From Lachnospiraceae bacterium (GTDB taxonomy: Bacteria > Bacillota > Clostridia > Lachnospirales > Lachnospiraceae), in the NCBI GenBank assembly GCA_024405155.1, contig JAKSPC010000002.1, forward strand, positions 62,001 through 126,000: 64,000 bases of DNA, in the 5' to 3' direction. Below are positions 24,030 through 32,854 of the stretch, in pieces; position 1 is the first letter of the stretch; the number at the start of each line of letters is the position of its first letter. The position numbers and the translations under genes were made by a program. Under the pieces are notes generated by a model. It was not told the origin of the DNA. It made no database searches and saw nothing but the letters and a program-made list of their open reading frames with translations.

Positions 24030-25459
24030 AGTTTAAATTCCTCGAAACCGTCGAGGTCTTCCTTTTCTTTCATATCTTCTTCCTTACTTCTGATCACGAC
24101 CGTCTCGTCGGAAATTTCAGCGGCATCGTTTTTAGCAGGCTTATGAGAAATGACAACAGTCCTTTCCTCTTCCGGTTCCTCTGCTTTTCCTGTGTAGCCG
24201 TGTTTCAGGATATCCTTATCATTTCTCTCACGGTACCGTTCCGTCCGTTTGTTTTCGGAATTGATCGAAGACATTCTGACGGCAAGAAGTATCACGGTGA
24301 TCAGGAGGGCAAACGCAGCAACACCGAGGATACAGAGCACGATAAACCTCAGATCCGACTGTTTGGAAGTGTCATTCAGCTTTGTCTGAACTTCATTGAA
24401 CTCTTCCACGGAAACCGTATCGTTGCTGACAGGATCCGCAAAGTATCTCTGGATCGTCTTTTCCTTCATGTCAAAGCGATAGAAATTCATTTCTCCCACG
24501 TCGTTCATGCCGTAGATCACGATGTATTCCGGTTCTGTGCCATCTGCGGAAGAAACAAGACCCTGTACGGGATTGCCGTCAATGGAAATGGTCCCTTCGC
24601 GGAAGGAAGCGGGCACATTCATGTCAGAGGGCAGGTCAAGGACTGTAATGGTCTTTCCTTTGGAGGAAAGCTGAACGCCGTCTGCAAGCTGTGATTCGGT
24701 GATCTCCGCGGCAGAGGAAAGCACATTATCTTCTCCTTCTGCAGATTTTGTCACCTTGATCACATATTCGTTTTTGCTGGTGCCGTCGGTTGCAGAAACA
24801 GTAACGGTAACAGTATTCTCACCTTCGGAAAGATTTTCGTTTCCGGTCACACTGACCAGGGCCTTATCGTCCTCAGCCTGTGCCGTAATGGAAAGAGCTT
24901 CCACATTCATTCCCACATTCAGTGTATAGGAATTCACCGCAGGATCAAATTTCGGTTCCAGGACCCCGGGGCTCACCTGCAGTTCTTTAAGGAGCGCATT
25001 GGAAGAAGCCTGTGCACCGCCCGAAACGGAAACCGTGGAAGAACCGGTGTGGGTAAGCTCCACCGCATTTTCGTTCACGTCGTATATCTCTGTGGAATCC
25101 ACGGTGATGGCATGCTGTCCCGGCTTCAATGCCTTAAAACTGATGGAATAATCAAGCTGGGATACGTTGCCGCCGGAAACGTTTCCGTGGATCCTGACGA
25201 TGCCGGCACCACCGTCACAATTGTGCCCTTCCAGAAACTCAAGCGCGGATTCCGGGTACTTAAGGGTAATATCCGCCCTTCCCAGTGCTGCCGAATCAGT
25301 CTCTACCTTAACTGTCACGTTAACGGTATCACCTACAGAAGCCTGGGGATCGGAAAAATAGATCACTCCTTTGGCGGCAAAAACAGTCATGACGGAAAAT
25401 GCCATGAAACATGCGGCCTGGATCGCAAGGATGATGGTTTTGATTCTCTTATTCTTCAT
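24026..25459 (-). CDS. Membrane-anchored cohesin-like / cadherin-like beta-sandwich protein
   Basis: A 477-residue surface protein. It has a signal peptide (1-29, ending VFAA), a cohesin-type beta-sandwich (about 32-146: SVGDTVNVTVKVE, ADITLKYP, LDYSISFKAL), a cadherin-like beta-sandwich (about 155-238: LLKELQVSPGVLEPKFDPAV), another extracellular region, one membrane helix (371-395) and an acidic cytosolic tail. The tail carries two TVVI motifs (434-437 and 453-456), possible kinase/FHA docking sites. It shares the cadherin-like module with the enzyme encoded 3 bp upstream. Its role is unknown; the companion gene suggests wall-related sensing or attachment. Confidence 0.8.
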   Translation of the reverse strand: MKNKRIKTIILAIQAACFMAFSVMTVFAAKGVIYFSDPQASVGDTVNVTVKVETDSAALGRADITLKYPESALEFLEGHNCDGGAGIVRIHGNVSGGNVSQLDYSISFKALKPGQHAITVDSTEIYDVNENAVELTHTGSSTVSVSGGAQASSNALLKELQVSPGVLEPKFDPAVNSYTLNVGMNVEALSITAQAEDDKALVSVTGNENLSEGENTVTVTVSATDGTSKNEYVIKVTKSAEGEDNVLSSAAEITESQLADGVQLSSKGKTITVLDLPSDMNVPASFREGTISIDGNPVQGLVSSADGTEPEYIVIYGMNDVGEMNFYRFDMKEKTIQRYFADPVSNDTVSVEEFNEVQTKLNDTSKQSDLRFIVLCILGVAAFALLITVILLAVRMSSINSENKRTERYRERNDKDILKHGYTGKAEEPEEERTVVISHKPAKNDAAEISDETVVIRSKEEDMKEKEDLDGFEEFKL

Positions 25460-25462
25460 AGA

Positions 25463-27547
25463 TCATTGTCCGGGCGGAGCTCCGATGATAACGGTGGATT
25501 CTCCCGTACTCTCCTTTTTCATTTCGATGATCGGTTCACTGCCTTGTTTTCTGGTCACATTGATCCGATAAGTTCTTATATCTCCGTTTTCTGCTTTCAC
25601 AGAAATGTCGATCTGAGTAAGACCCACACCAAGCGTATATGTTCCCGTACCGGAAACAGATGCCTTTCCGTCGATGGGCTGCGCATTCACTGTTATGGAA
25701 GGCGCATCATTCACGACCAGAGAATACTCTGTTGTATTGTGATCGAACGTCGGTGTCAGAGCAAAACCGTCTATGGAAAGAGAAGCCAGGTGGTTGTTGG
25801 GATTACCTTTTCCGTAAGGAAGATCGCAGGGGGATTCGGGCATGTTCAGATAAATGGGGATCTTGAACGTCCTTACGCCTTCTTTGATCTCGGCGGTATA
25901 GGCATTGGCAACTTTAGCACCTTCCTGTGCTGCGGCAATGATGTTGGACATGAACTGATGCTTGTATTTATTGCTGCCCTGCACGTTGAACTTTTTCAGA
26001 TAAAAAGTATCCTGTCCGTTGTTGGTATAATTCTCACCATATGCCAGCGCACCGCCTACCACGGCCTTTTCTATGGTATTCCAGGGACGGTTTCCGTTTC
26101 CGGATTCCGAGGCATATTTCAGTCCGGATTCAATGGCGGTCATTCCGTTATGTGCATATGCGTTGATATTGTAAAAATTGTAATATCCTGCATAGGAGCC
26201 GTAGCTTCCGCTGATCAGGGGGCTGTTGCCGCTCTTTCCCTGTTCCTGAATGATCATTGCCGCAAGGACATAAGGACTTACACCGGATGTCTGTGCGGCC
26301 TTCATGATAAGATCGATATAGGATGATGTTCCCGACGCGGCAGAGGCATTTGCATTTCTGGTCTGTACCTGACCGTTTACGATCCACGCGCCGTCGGCAT
26401 TCACTTCATAATCTCCGATACGGCAGCTTTTTGCCATCACTCCGTTTTCATCGAAATAATAGCATTCTGAAACGCCGTCCTTATTGCCGTCGATCCAGTG
26501 CCATCCGTTTCCGCGGAGCCTGCCGTCATCATCGCGGTAATACCAGTTTCCTCCGTTCTGTTCCCATCCCGCCAGTGCGTCAATGCCGCCGATCAGGTGG
26601 AAGAAGGTGTTTGCGAGTGAACTGACATTCGCTCCGGGAGGTGCGGAAACTACAGGACCGATGACTGTATTTTTGTCATTTCCTTTTCCGCCTGTGGGAT
26701 CGACTGCAGCAGGACCGGAGGCGGGAGCTGAACCGCTGCCATAAGTGCCGGCGGAAGCGGGACCCGTATATGTTCCGCCTTTTCCTGATGTGCCCTTTGG
26801 AACCGCACTTCCTTCCAGGAACGTACCCTTCACCATTTGTTCCAGACCGGATCTTGTCTGAGAAGCCGGATCATAAGTCTGTATCTCGAACTGAAAAACA
26901 TAAGGATCCGTCAGGAAGTTTCTGGGATCCAGATAGTGTGCAATGAGTGCCGGAGATGCTGCTACCCAGGAAGCTCCGTCATAACCGGGCCAATAGTTGT
27001 TTGCCCAGTCAAATCCACCTGCTTCCGTGGACTTCCAGGAGGAATCGGAATTCGTATCCACAAGATTCAGTCCGACTCTGGATTCCTCTTTCAGGACTTC
27101 GTTCCAGTCAAGACCTGTCTGCATGCCGACAAACACCCAGTTCGGGTGCTGCGCGTGAAGCCCCCTCAAAGAGTTCTTATAGCTCTCCGGAAAGCCCTGG
27201 GCAGTCATGTATGATTCGAAGTCCGTATCGTCTGCGGAATAGATCACGGATCGCTTGATATAGTCACTTCTAACGTACCCTTCTTTCTGCCCTGCGGATA
27301 TCCTGTACCACGTCTTTCCGTCGGTTCCTGTTACCGAATCCAGGATCTCCACTTTCATATTCATGGAGAGCATCTGCAGGCTGGAATAATTGGTGCCGGG
27401 GCCGGTCCGCATGTTGAGACGGTCTGTATTGATGGTTCCGGTTTCCGCATAAGAACTTCCGTGATCCGTGTACGGTAAAAAGGCCTCGTTGATCAATACG
27501 GCGGCAAGAAGGATCGCTATGAATTTTTTGAATGTTTTATATTTCAT
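25463..27547 (-). CDS. Secreted N-acetylglucosaminidase with SH3, wall-binding and cadherin-like modules
   Basis: A 694-residue secreted enzyme. It has a signal peptide (1-35), a bacterial SH3 domain (about 37-98: RLNMRTGPGTNYSSL) and a glucosaminidase first part (about 108-248, including SWVAASPALIAHYLDPRNF). A Gly/Ala/Pro linker and choline-binding-like repeats follow (249-400: GWEQNGGNWYYRDDDG, GWHWIDGNK). The glucosaminidase core is at 406-550 (IIQEQG with likely catalytic Glu435; YYNFYNINA), and a cadherin-like sandwich is at 583-667. The ATG at 27547 has GGGAGTG upstream. It begins the transcript that continues into clpC. Confidence 0.85.
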   Translation of the reverse strand: MKYKTFKKFIAILLAAVLINEAFLPYTDHGSSYAETGTINTDRLNMRTGPGTNYSSLQMLSMNMKVEILDSVTGTDGKTWYRISAGQKEGYVRSDYIKRSVIYSADDTDFESYMTAQGFPESYKNSLRGLHAQHPNWVFVGMQTGLDWNEVLKEESRVGLNLVDTNSDSSWKSTEAGGFDWANNYWPGYDGASWVAASPALIAHYLDPRNFLTDPYVFQFEIQTYDPASQTRSGLEQMVKGTFLEGSAVPKGTSGKGGTYTGPASAGTYGSGSAPASGPAAVDPTGGKGNDKNTVIGPVVSAPPGANVSSLANTFFHLIGGIDALAGWEQNGGNWYYRDDDGRLRGNGWHWIDGNKDGVSECYYFDENGVMAKSCRIGDYEVNADGAWIVNGQVQTRNANASAASGTSSYIDLIMKAAQTSGVSPYVLAAMIIQEQGKSGNSPLISGSYGSYAGYYNFYNINAYAHNGMTAIESGLKYASESGNGNRPWNTIEKAVVGGALAYGENYTNNGQDTFYLKKFNVQGSNKYKHQFMSNIIAAAQEGAKVANAYTAEIKEGVRTFKIPIYLNMPESPCDLPYGKGNPNNHLASLSIDGFALTPTFDHNTTEYSLVVNDAPSITVNAQPIDGKASVSGTGTYTLGVGLTQIDISVKAENGDIRTYRINVTRKQGSEPIIEMKKESTGESTVIIGAPPGQ

Positions 27548-27571
27548 AAACACTCCCACTCATACGACTAT

Positions 27572-27600
27572 ATTATAATTTTCCCCGTCTGCTTTGTCCA
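27572..27600 (-). promoter_or_regulatory. Promoter of the glucosaminidase-cohesin-clpC-radA operon
   Basis: TGGACA (27595-27600) and TATAAT (27572-27577) are separated by 17 bp on the minus strand. No other clear promoter is seen before clpC. Confidence 0.75.
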
Positions 27601-27650
27601 TAAAGTTCACGAAAACAACATTGTTTCGTAAGAATAGTAAAAAAAATAAA

Positions 27651-27676
27651 AAAGAGGATCTTTTCAGACCCTCTTT
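27651..27676 (-). terminator. Terminator of the Na+ decarboxylase cluster
   Basis: Stem AAAGAGG/CCTCTTT with a 12-nt loop is followed on the minus strand by a long T-rich run (positions 27640-27650). It lies 16 bp beyond the oadA stop. Confidence 0.85.
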
Positions 27677-27692
27677 CACAGATGATCAATGA

Positions 27693-29081
27693 TCACACCG
27701 GATAAGAATTCCCGGAAAGTTTCTTCGGATCGATCCCGGTGTCCTGCGTGTCTCTGTACTCGAAATACTCTCTGGCAACGTTGGGGAACAAAGCATAGGA
27801 AAGGACGTCTTCATCCTGTCTCTTCCACTGTGCGATCTCCTCTTCATATTTTTTGAGAGAAGGCTCCAGAAGGTCTGCAGGTCTGCAGGTGATGGCTTCT
27901 TCCTCCCCCAGGATCTTCTTCTGAACATCCTTGTCCATGGGCTTCGCAGACTGACCGAACTCACCCTTTGCAAGTTTTTTGGACTCCTTGGGTACCATCT
28001 TGTATCTTTCGCCTGTCAGTACGTTCATCACAGCCTGTGTACCTACGATCTGAGATGAAGGAGTAACAAGGGGCGGCTCGCCGAAATCCTTTCTTACTCT
28101 GGGGATCTCGTTCAGAACGTCCTGAAGTTTATCATCTTTTCCGGCATCATGCAGCTGCTTTACGAGGTTGGAAAGCATTCCGCCGGGGACCTGATACTTC
28201 AGTGTGTTCACGTCTACACCCATTACCTTCGGATTAAGAAGTCCGCTCTTTAAAACTTCCTGCTTATAAGGCTCGAAGTAATCGCAGATCTCTATGAGTT
28301 TGTTGATATCCAGGCCGGTATCATAGGGCGTGCCTTCAAATGCCTTGACCATGACTTCCGTGGAAGGCTGTGAAGTACCCAGGGCAAAAGGCGTGCAGGC
28401 AGTATCGATGATATCACATCCGGCTTCCACTGCCTTCATCAGGGCCATGGATGCCATGCCGGAGGTATAGTGCGTATGCAGTTCGATGGGGATCTTTACG
28501 TTTGCCTTTAATGCTTTTACAAGCTCTTCCGTTGCATAAGGAAGAAGGAGGCCGGCCATGTCCTTGATACAGATGGAATCGGCGCCCATGTCTTCAACCT
28601 TCTTTGCCAGATCTACCCAGTAATCCAGAGTATAGGCATCACCAAGCGTATAACTGAAAGCGATCTGTGCGTGTCCGCCTTCTTTTCTTGTGGCCTTTAC
28701 TGCAGTTTCCAGATTCCGGATGTCATTCAGGCAGTCAAATATTCTGATAATATCGATACCGTTTGCGATGGATTTCTGAACGAAATACTCCACCACGTCA
28801 TCAGAATAGTGGTTGTAGCCCAGGATATTCTGTCCTCTGAACAGCATCTGAAGCTTCGTGTTTTTAAAACCGGCTTTCAGCTTTCTGAGACGATCCCAGG
28901 GATCTTCTTTCAGGAAACGAAGGCAGGAATCGAACGTTGCACCGCCCCAGCACTCTACGGCATGATAACCGATCTGATCCATCTTTTCGATGATGGGAAG
29001 CATTTCTTCGGTGGGCATGCGGGTCGCGATCAGAGACTGATGCGCGTCACGTAATATGGTTTCTGTAATTTTTACACCCAT
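27693..29081 (-). CDS. oadA: Oxaloacetate decarboxylase alpha / transcarboxylase 5S-type carboxyltransferase
   Basis: A 462-residue biotin-dependent carboxyltransferase of the pyruvate/oxaloacetate group. It has a TIM barrel with TILRDAHQS (Asp12), CIKDMAG (carbamylated Lys173) and ELHTHYTSG (metal ligands His202 and His204). A helical C-terminal domain follows. Unlike typical OadA (about 590 aa) it has no biotin domain; that function is supplied by the separate biotin carrier two genes upstream. It follows oadB by 18 bp and ends the cluster before a strong terminator. Confidence 0.92.
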   Translation of the reverse strand: MGVKITETILRDAHQSLIATRMPTEEMLPIIEKMDQIGYHAVECWGGATFDSCLRFLKEDPWDRLRKLKAGFKNTKLQMLFRGQNILGYNHYSDDVVEYFVQKSIANGIDIIRIFDCLNDIRNLETAVKATRKEGGHAQIAFSYTLGDAYTLDYWVDLAKKVEDMGADSICIKDMAGLLLPYATEELVKALKANVKIPIELHTHYTSGMASMALMKAVEAGCDIIDTACTPFALGTSQPSTEVMVKAFEGTPYDTGLDINKLIEICDYFEPYKQEVLKSGLLNPKVMGVDVNTLKYQVPGGMLSNLVKQLHDAGKDDKLQDVLNEIPRVRKDFGEPPLVTPSSQIVGTQAVMNVLTGERYKMVPKESKKLAKGEFGQSAKPMDKDVQKKILGEEEAITCRPADLLEPSLKKYEEEIAQWKRQDEDVLSYALFPNVAREYFEYRDTQDTGIDPKKLSGNSYPV

Positions 29082-29099
29082 TTGTGTTTACTCCTTATC

Positions 29100-30248
29100 T
29101 TACTTAACTCCGAATACAGCCATAAATGTACCGGCTGCCACTGCCGTTCCGATAACGCCGGCAACGTTGGGGCCCATGGCATGCATGAGAAGGAAGTTTG
29201 TGGGATCCGTCTCTGCACCGACTTTCTGGGACACACGGGCTGCCATGGGAACGGCGGAAACGCCTGCGGAACCGATCAGAGGATTGATCTTTCCTTTTGT
29301 CACCTTGCACATAAGCTTTCCGAGAAGAACGCCGGCCGCCGTGCCGAAAGCAAAGGCTACCAAGCCAAGTATAACGATCTTGATGGTCGCCATGTTGAGG
29401 AATGCCTTGGCGGAAGTGGTGGCACCTACGGAGGTTCCCAGAAGAATAACTACGATGAACATCAAAGCATTGGAAGCGGTCTCTTCCAGCTGATGTACGA
29501 CGCCGGACTCCTTAAACAGGTTGCCCAGCATCAGCATACCAACGAGAGGAGCCGTGGAGGGAAGGAGAAGGCACACTACCGCGGTACAAATGATGGGGAA
29601 AAGGATCTTCTCCAGCTTTGATACCGGACGGAGCGTTGTCATCTTGATGGCTCTTTCTTCCGGAGTGGTAAGCGCTCTCATGATGGGAGGCTGAATGATG
29701 GGGACCAGAGACATGTAGGAATATGCCGCCACGGCAATGGGACCAAGAAGCTCCACCTGACCAAGTTTATTTGCCAGGAAAATGGAAGTAGGACCGTCAG
29801 CACCGCCGATGATGGAAATGGCTGCCGCTGCCTTGCCGTTGAATCCAAGAAGGATGGCAACGAAATAAGCGGCATAGATCCCGAACTGTGCGGCAGCACC
29901 GAGAAGGAACGAAATGGGATTCGCTATCAGCGGACTGAAATCCGTCTGTGCTCCTACTCCCATAAAGATCAGAGAAGGAAGTATCGTCCATTCGTCCAGT
30001 CTGAAGAAATACCACAGAAGTCCGCCGGCTGCGCCGCCGGTCTCTTCCGGTGTATACATGATATCGGGGTAAATGTTGACAAGCAGCATTCCGAATGCGA
30101 TGGGGATAAGGAGCAGCGGCTCGAATCCCTTGCCGATCGCAAGATAAAGAAACAGGAACGCTACGAGTATCATTACATAGTTGCCCCAGGTTAAGCTGGC
30201 AAACGCAGTCTGATCCAAAAGGTTTGCCAATGTCTGAGCAATACTCAT
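29100..30248 (-). CDS. oadB: Na+-translocating decarboxylase beta subunit
   Basis: A 382-residue integral membrane protein of the OadB/MmdB/GcdB family. It decarboxylates carboxybiotin and exports Na+. Diagnostic blocks are GFEPLLLIPIAFG, IGGADGPTSIFLANKL (with the essential Asp) and GNLFKESGVV. The start is the ATG at 30248 (MSIAQTLANLL) with GGAGGT upstream. It is between the biotin carrier and the 5S-type carboxyltransferase. Confidence 0.95.
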   Translation of the reverse strand: MSIAQTLANLLDQTAFASLTWGNYVMILVAFLFLYLAIGKGFEPLLLIPIAFGMLLVNIYPDIMYTPEETGGAAGGLLWYFFRLDEWTILPSLIFMGVGAQTDFSPLIANPISFLLGAAAQFGIYAAYFVAILLGFNGKAAAAISIIGGADGPTSIFLANKLGQVELLGPIAVAAYSYMSLVPIIQPPIMRALTTPEERAIKMTTLRPVSKLEKILFPIICTAVVCLLLPSTAPLVGMLMLGNLFKESGVVHQLEETASNALMFIVVILLGTSVGATTSAKAFLNMATIKIVILGLVAFAFGTAAGVLLGKLMCKVTKGKINPLIGSAGVSAVPMAARVSQKVGAETDPTNFLLMHAMGPNVAGVIGTAVAAGTFMAVFGVK

Positions 30249-30267
30249 TGATAGACCTCCGAAAGAA

Positions 30268-30624
30268 TTACTGAAGTGTTGCGATGGCAGCACCGGATTC
30301 TACCTGCTGACCTGCGGCAACGTCGATGGAAGCAACGGTTCCGTCCTGCGGAGCAACGATGTCGTTTTCCATTTTCATGGCTTCCAGAACGACGATCACG
30401 TCACCCTTCTTTACAGCCTGACCTACAGAAGCCTTTACGTTAAGGATCTTTCCGCTCATGGGAGCTTCGATCTTCACGGAGCCTTTTGCGGCGGCGGGAG
30501 CAGCGTTTACTGCAGGTGCCGGAGCAGCTGCAGCTTTGGGAGCGGAAACGACACCGGCTGTGGTGCCTTCTTCCACGGTTACGTTATATACATTGCCATT
30601 TACTGTGATAGTATATGTTTTCAT
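30268..30624 (-). CDS. Biotin carboxyl carrier protein of the decarboxylase
   Basis: A 118-residue carrier with an N-terminal beta segment (KTYTITVNG), an Ala/Pro-rich flexible linker (about 28-48) and a biotinyl domain with EAMKM (biotinylated Lys84). It corresponds to MmdC/GcdC or the 1.3S transcarboxylase subunit. The start is the ATG at 30624, with GGAGGT 7 bp upstream; an ATG two codons earlier is too close to that site. It shuttles CO2 between carboxyltransferase and beta subunit. Confidence 0.95.
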   Translation of the reverse strand: MKTYTITVNGNVYNVTVEEGTTAGVVSAPKAAAAPAPAVNAAPAAAKGSVKIEAPMSGKILNVKASVGQAVKKGDVIVVLEAMKMENDIVAPQDGTVASIDVAAGQQVESGAAIATLQ

Positions 30625-30629
30625 GATCA

Positions 30630-31397
30630 TTACCTCCGATATGTTCTGATATTCTTTCCGTTGGCAAGAGCTTCCTGCTTTACGATGGATCCCTTTTTAT
30701 CCGCTTCATAAGCTGCGATCGCTGCGGCGATAACTGCCCGGATCTCATCTTCTGACTGCGTGTCACCGGATACCTGCTGAACGGAAACGACCGGTGCCGG
30801 TACATCGGCTTTCGTTTCCTTTTTACTCTTTATCTTATCTTCCGCTTTATGAATGTACTTGAACAGGCTGATCACCCAGCAAAGGAAGATCAGTACGGCA
30901 AACACCGTGCCCATGCCCACCACAAGGTTAACGGAAGCCTCCTTGATAAGCTGACCGACAGACTGTTTTTCCTCTGCCGGCTTGTTTTCAAAACTAAGTT
31001 CCGTAAAAATGCTCATGTCGCTGGAAATGACCATCAGAGCATTGCATGTGCCTTTCTCAAGAACTACCGGAATGCTTACGATAAAAGTTCCGTCAGGATT
31101 CTGGGTGACAGTGGGGGATCCCGTAGACTGGAACGCGCCGTACTGTGCTCTGGTATCTTTTACGGAACGGAGAACTTCTGCACTGAATGTATCACCGGAA
31201 GCCTCACAGTATGCGATATCCTCTTCCAGTTCCGCGTCGCTGTACTGGAAAAAGGATTCCACTTTCTGTTTTCCGCAGTCAGCAAGATAAGCCTCGATCT
31301 GAGGATCCAGCTGCGATGCGAACGAAACGAAAACGGAAGAAAGCACAAGCAGTGAGACTGTGATGCATGCAGCAATTATTTTAGTTAATCTCTTCAT
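30630..31397 (-). CDS. OadG-like gamma subunit with large extracytoplasmic domain
   Basis: A 255-residue protein with a signal-like N-terminus (1-28), an extracellular region of about 120 residues that looks like a degraded DUF3887-type fold, and one membrane helix (about 155-182: VVGMGTVFAVLIFLCWVIS). A cytosolic C-terminus ends in the OadG-like EIRAVIAAAIAAYEADK segment. OadG/MmdD subunits hold the complex together. The extracellular domain is longer than in classic OadG (about 80 aa). It lies 11 bp after the acyl-CoA carboxyltransferase gene. Confidence 0.8.
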   Translation of the reverse strand: MKRLTKIIAACITVSLLVLSSVFVSFASQLDPQIEAYLADCGKQKVESFFQYSDAELEEDIAYCEASGDTFSAEVLRSVKDTRAQYGAFQSTGSPTVTQNPDGTFIVSIPVVLEKGTCNALMVISSDMSIFTELSFENKPAEEKQSVGQLIKEASVNLVVGMGTVFAVLIFLCWVISLFKYIHKAEDKIKSKKETKADVPAPVVSVQQVSGDTQSEDEIRAVIAAAIAAYEADKKGSIVKQEALANGKNIRTYRR

Positions 31398-31408
31398 GCA
31401 TGTACTCC

Positions 31409-32749
31409 TTATACGGTTCCGTGCTTTCTGGGAACGACGGCCACATCTTTTGTATAAAGCATCTCAAAGGAAGCGGCGACTTTCTGTCTGGTCTCTTCCG
31501 GTGCAAAGATGTCATCCAGGTAACCCCGTTCCGCATTGTACTGAGCACTGTAGACGTCCTTATCCGCGTTGATGCCGGTAAGTTTGTCCATATACTCTTT
31601 TTCCATGAGTCCCATTTTGGCTCCTGTCCACGCATATGCAAGATCGGTCCCCAGAGACTTGGATCCCATGGCGATGCCGGCAGTACCGTAGGCTTTTCCG
31701 GTAACGATGGTAACGGAAGGCACCGTCAGACTTGCGTAGGTATATGAAAGCTCTGCGGCTTTGGCCGCAGCCATTTTTTCATTCTCTATGGAACGGGCGA
31801 ATCCTCTCACGTCAGCAAGTGTCAGTACCGGGATGGAAAAAGCATCGCAGTATTTCAGGAAACTTGTGATCTTTTCGCATGCTTTCCAGCAAAGTTCATC
31901 TTTCGCATTGGCGACTACACCGATCGTACGCCCGTTGAGTCGGATGAAACCTGTGAATGCAGACGCTGCATACTCTCTCTTCACTTCGAAAACGACGCCG
32001 TTATCGGAGATCTGTGCAGCTTTTTCGTAAGGAGTCTTTAAAGACTCTATACCCGATACACTTCTGTTAAGATCGTCTTCCGTCACGTTTTCGGAAAGAT
32101 CGGTCTCACAATTCTGAGGAAGCATGGATACCAGATCGCGAACCATTTTCCTGATCTCTTCATCGGTACCGTAAGCATCGCAGGTACCACTCTTCGCGCA
32201 GAACTCTGCAGCGGAAGTATCGCACTTCTCTGTATAATTCCCGGTCACAGCATCAGGACTGTTTACGAACATCCGTCCGTTTTCTTTTTCCATGATTACA
32301 AAATCAGACATGCCTGCGCTGACAGCCATTCCGCCCCCACAGGCACCGTATACCAGGGTGATCTGCGGAACCACTCCGCTTACCTTTGCCTGATGAGCAA
32401 AGATTCGTCCGAAGCTGTACAGGGAATCGTTTCCTTCATCCATGCGTACACCGGCGCAATCTACGATCGCAATGACCGGTGCCCCCATATTGAGTGCCAT
32501 CCGGTAAAGGCTGCTGATCTTTCTTGCATGCATCTCTCCCAGTGATCCCGCCAGATAAGACGGATCCTGAGAATACACATATACAAGTCTGTCATCGATG
32601 GTGCCGTATCCTGTCACTACACCATCGCCGGCACCGGAGATCCCGTCACCGGCATTTCTGCCTTTTACCAGGGCTCCGATCTCAACAAAACTGCCTTCGT
32701 CAAGAATTCCCTGAATTCTTTCATAAGCAGCAGTATTTGAAACTGCCAT
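31409..32749 (-). CDS. Acyl-CoA carboxyltransferase subunit (MmdA/12S-like)
   Basis: A 446-residue double-crotonase-fold carboxyltransferase of the MmdA/PccB/12S family. Visible segments are SYLAGSLGEMHARKI, YGACGGGMAVSAG (first oxyanion site) and GKAYGTAGIAMGSKSLG (second). Canonical family members have GPCAGGAVYSPA at the first site and are about 510 aa, so the acyl-CoA specificity is uncertain. It is the first gene of the cluster, with GGAGG 7 bp before the ATG. Two TATAAT-like boxes lie upstream without good -35 partners. Confidence 0.85.
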   Translation of the reverse strand: MAVSNTAAYERIQGILDEGSFVEIGALVKGRNAGDGISGAGDGVVTGYGTIDDRLVYVYSQDPSYLAGSLGEMHARKISSLYRMALNMGAPVIAIVDCAGVRMDEGNDSLYSFGRIFAHQAKVSGVVPQITLVYGACGGGMAVSAGMSDFVIMEKENGRMFVNSPDAVTGNYTEKCDTSAAEFCAKSGTCDAYGTDEEIRKMVRDLVSMLPQNCETDLSENVTEDDLNRSVSGIESLKTPYEKAAQISDNGVVFEVKREYAASAFTGFIRLNGRTIGVVANAKDELCWKACEKITSFLKYCDAFSIPVLTLADVRGFARSIENEKMAAAKAAELSYTYASLTVPSVTIVTGKAYGTAGIAMGSKSLGTDLAYAWTGAKMGLMEKEYMDKLTGINADKDVYSAQYNAERGYLDDIFAPEETRQKVAASFEMLYTKDVAVVPRKHGTV

Positions 32750-32799
32750 ACATAATCCTCCATTCCTGATTATAATCCAATTTGATAATATTATAACAA

Positions 32800-32826
32800 A
32801 AAATGCCCTTCTTAAAAAGGCATTTT
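32800..32826 (-). terminator. Terminator of the guaB-rsmF operon
   Basis: Stem AAAATGCC/GGCATTTT is extended by a partial CTT/AAG pairing, followed by TTTTTG on the minus strand. It is 28 bp after the rsmF-like stop and just upstream of the carboxyltransferase cluster. Confidence 0.8.
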
Positions 32827-32854
32827 CTTGTATAATTTTTGTATTATTCGATCT

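Noticed and set aside
25049..26326. 425-codon plus-strand open frame antisense to the cohesin-like and glucosaminidase genes
   Set aside because: It lies fully opposite two well-supported genes, has no ribosome binding site or domain and is rich in Cys/His/Arg as expected from reading the complementary strand.
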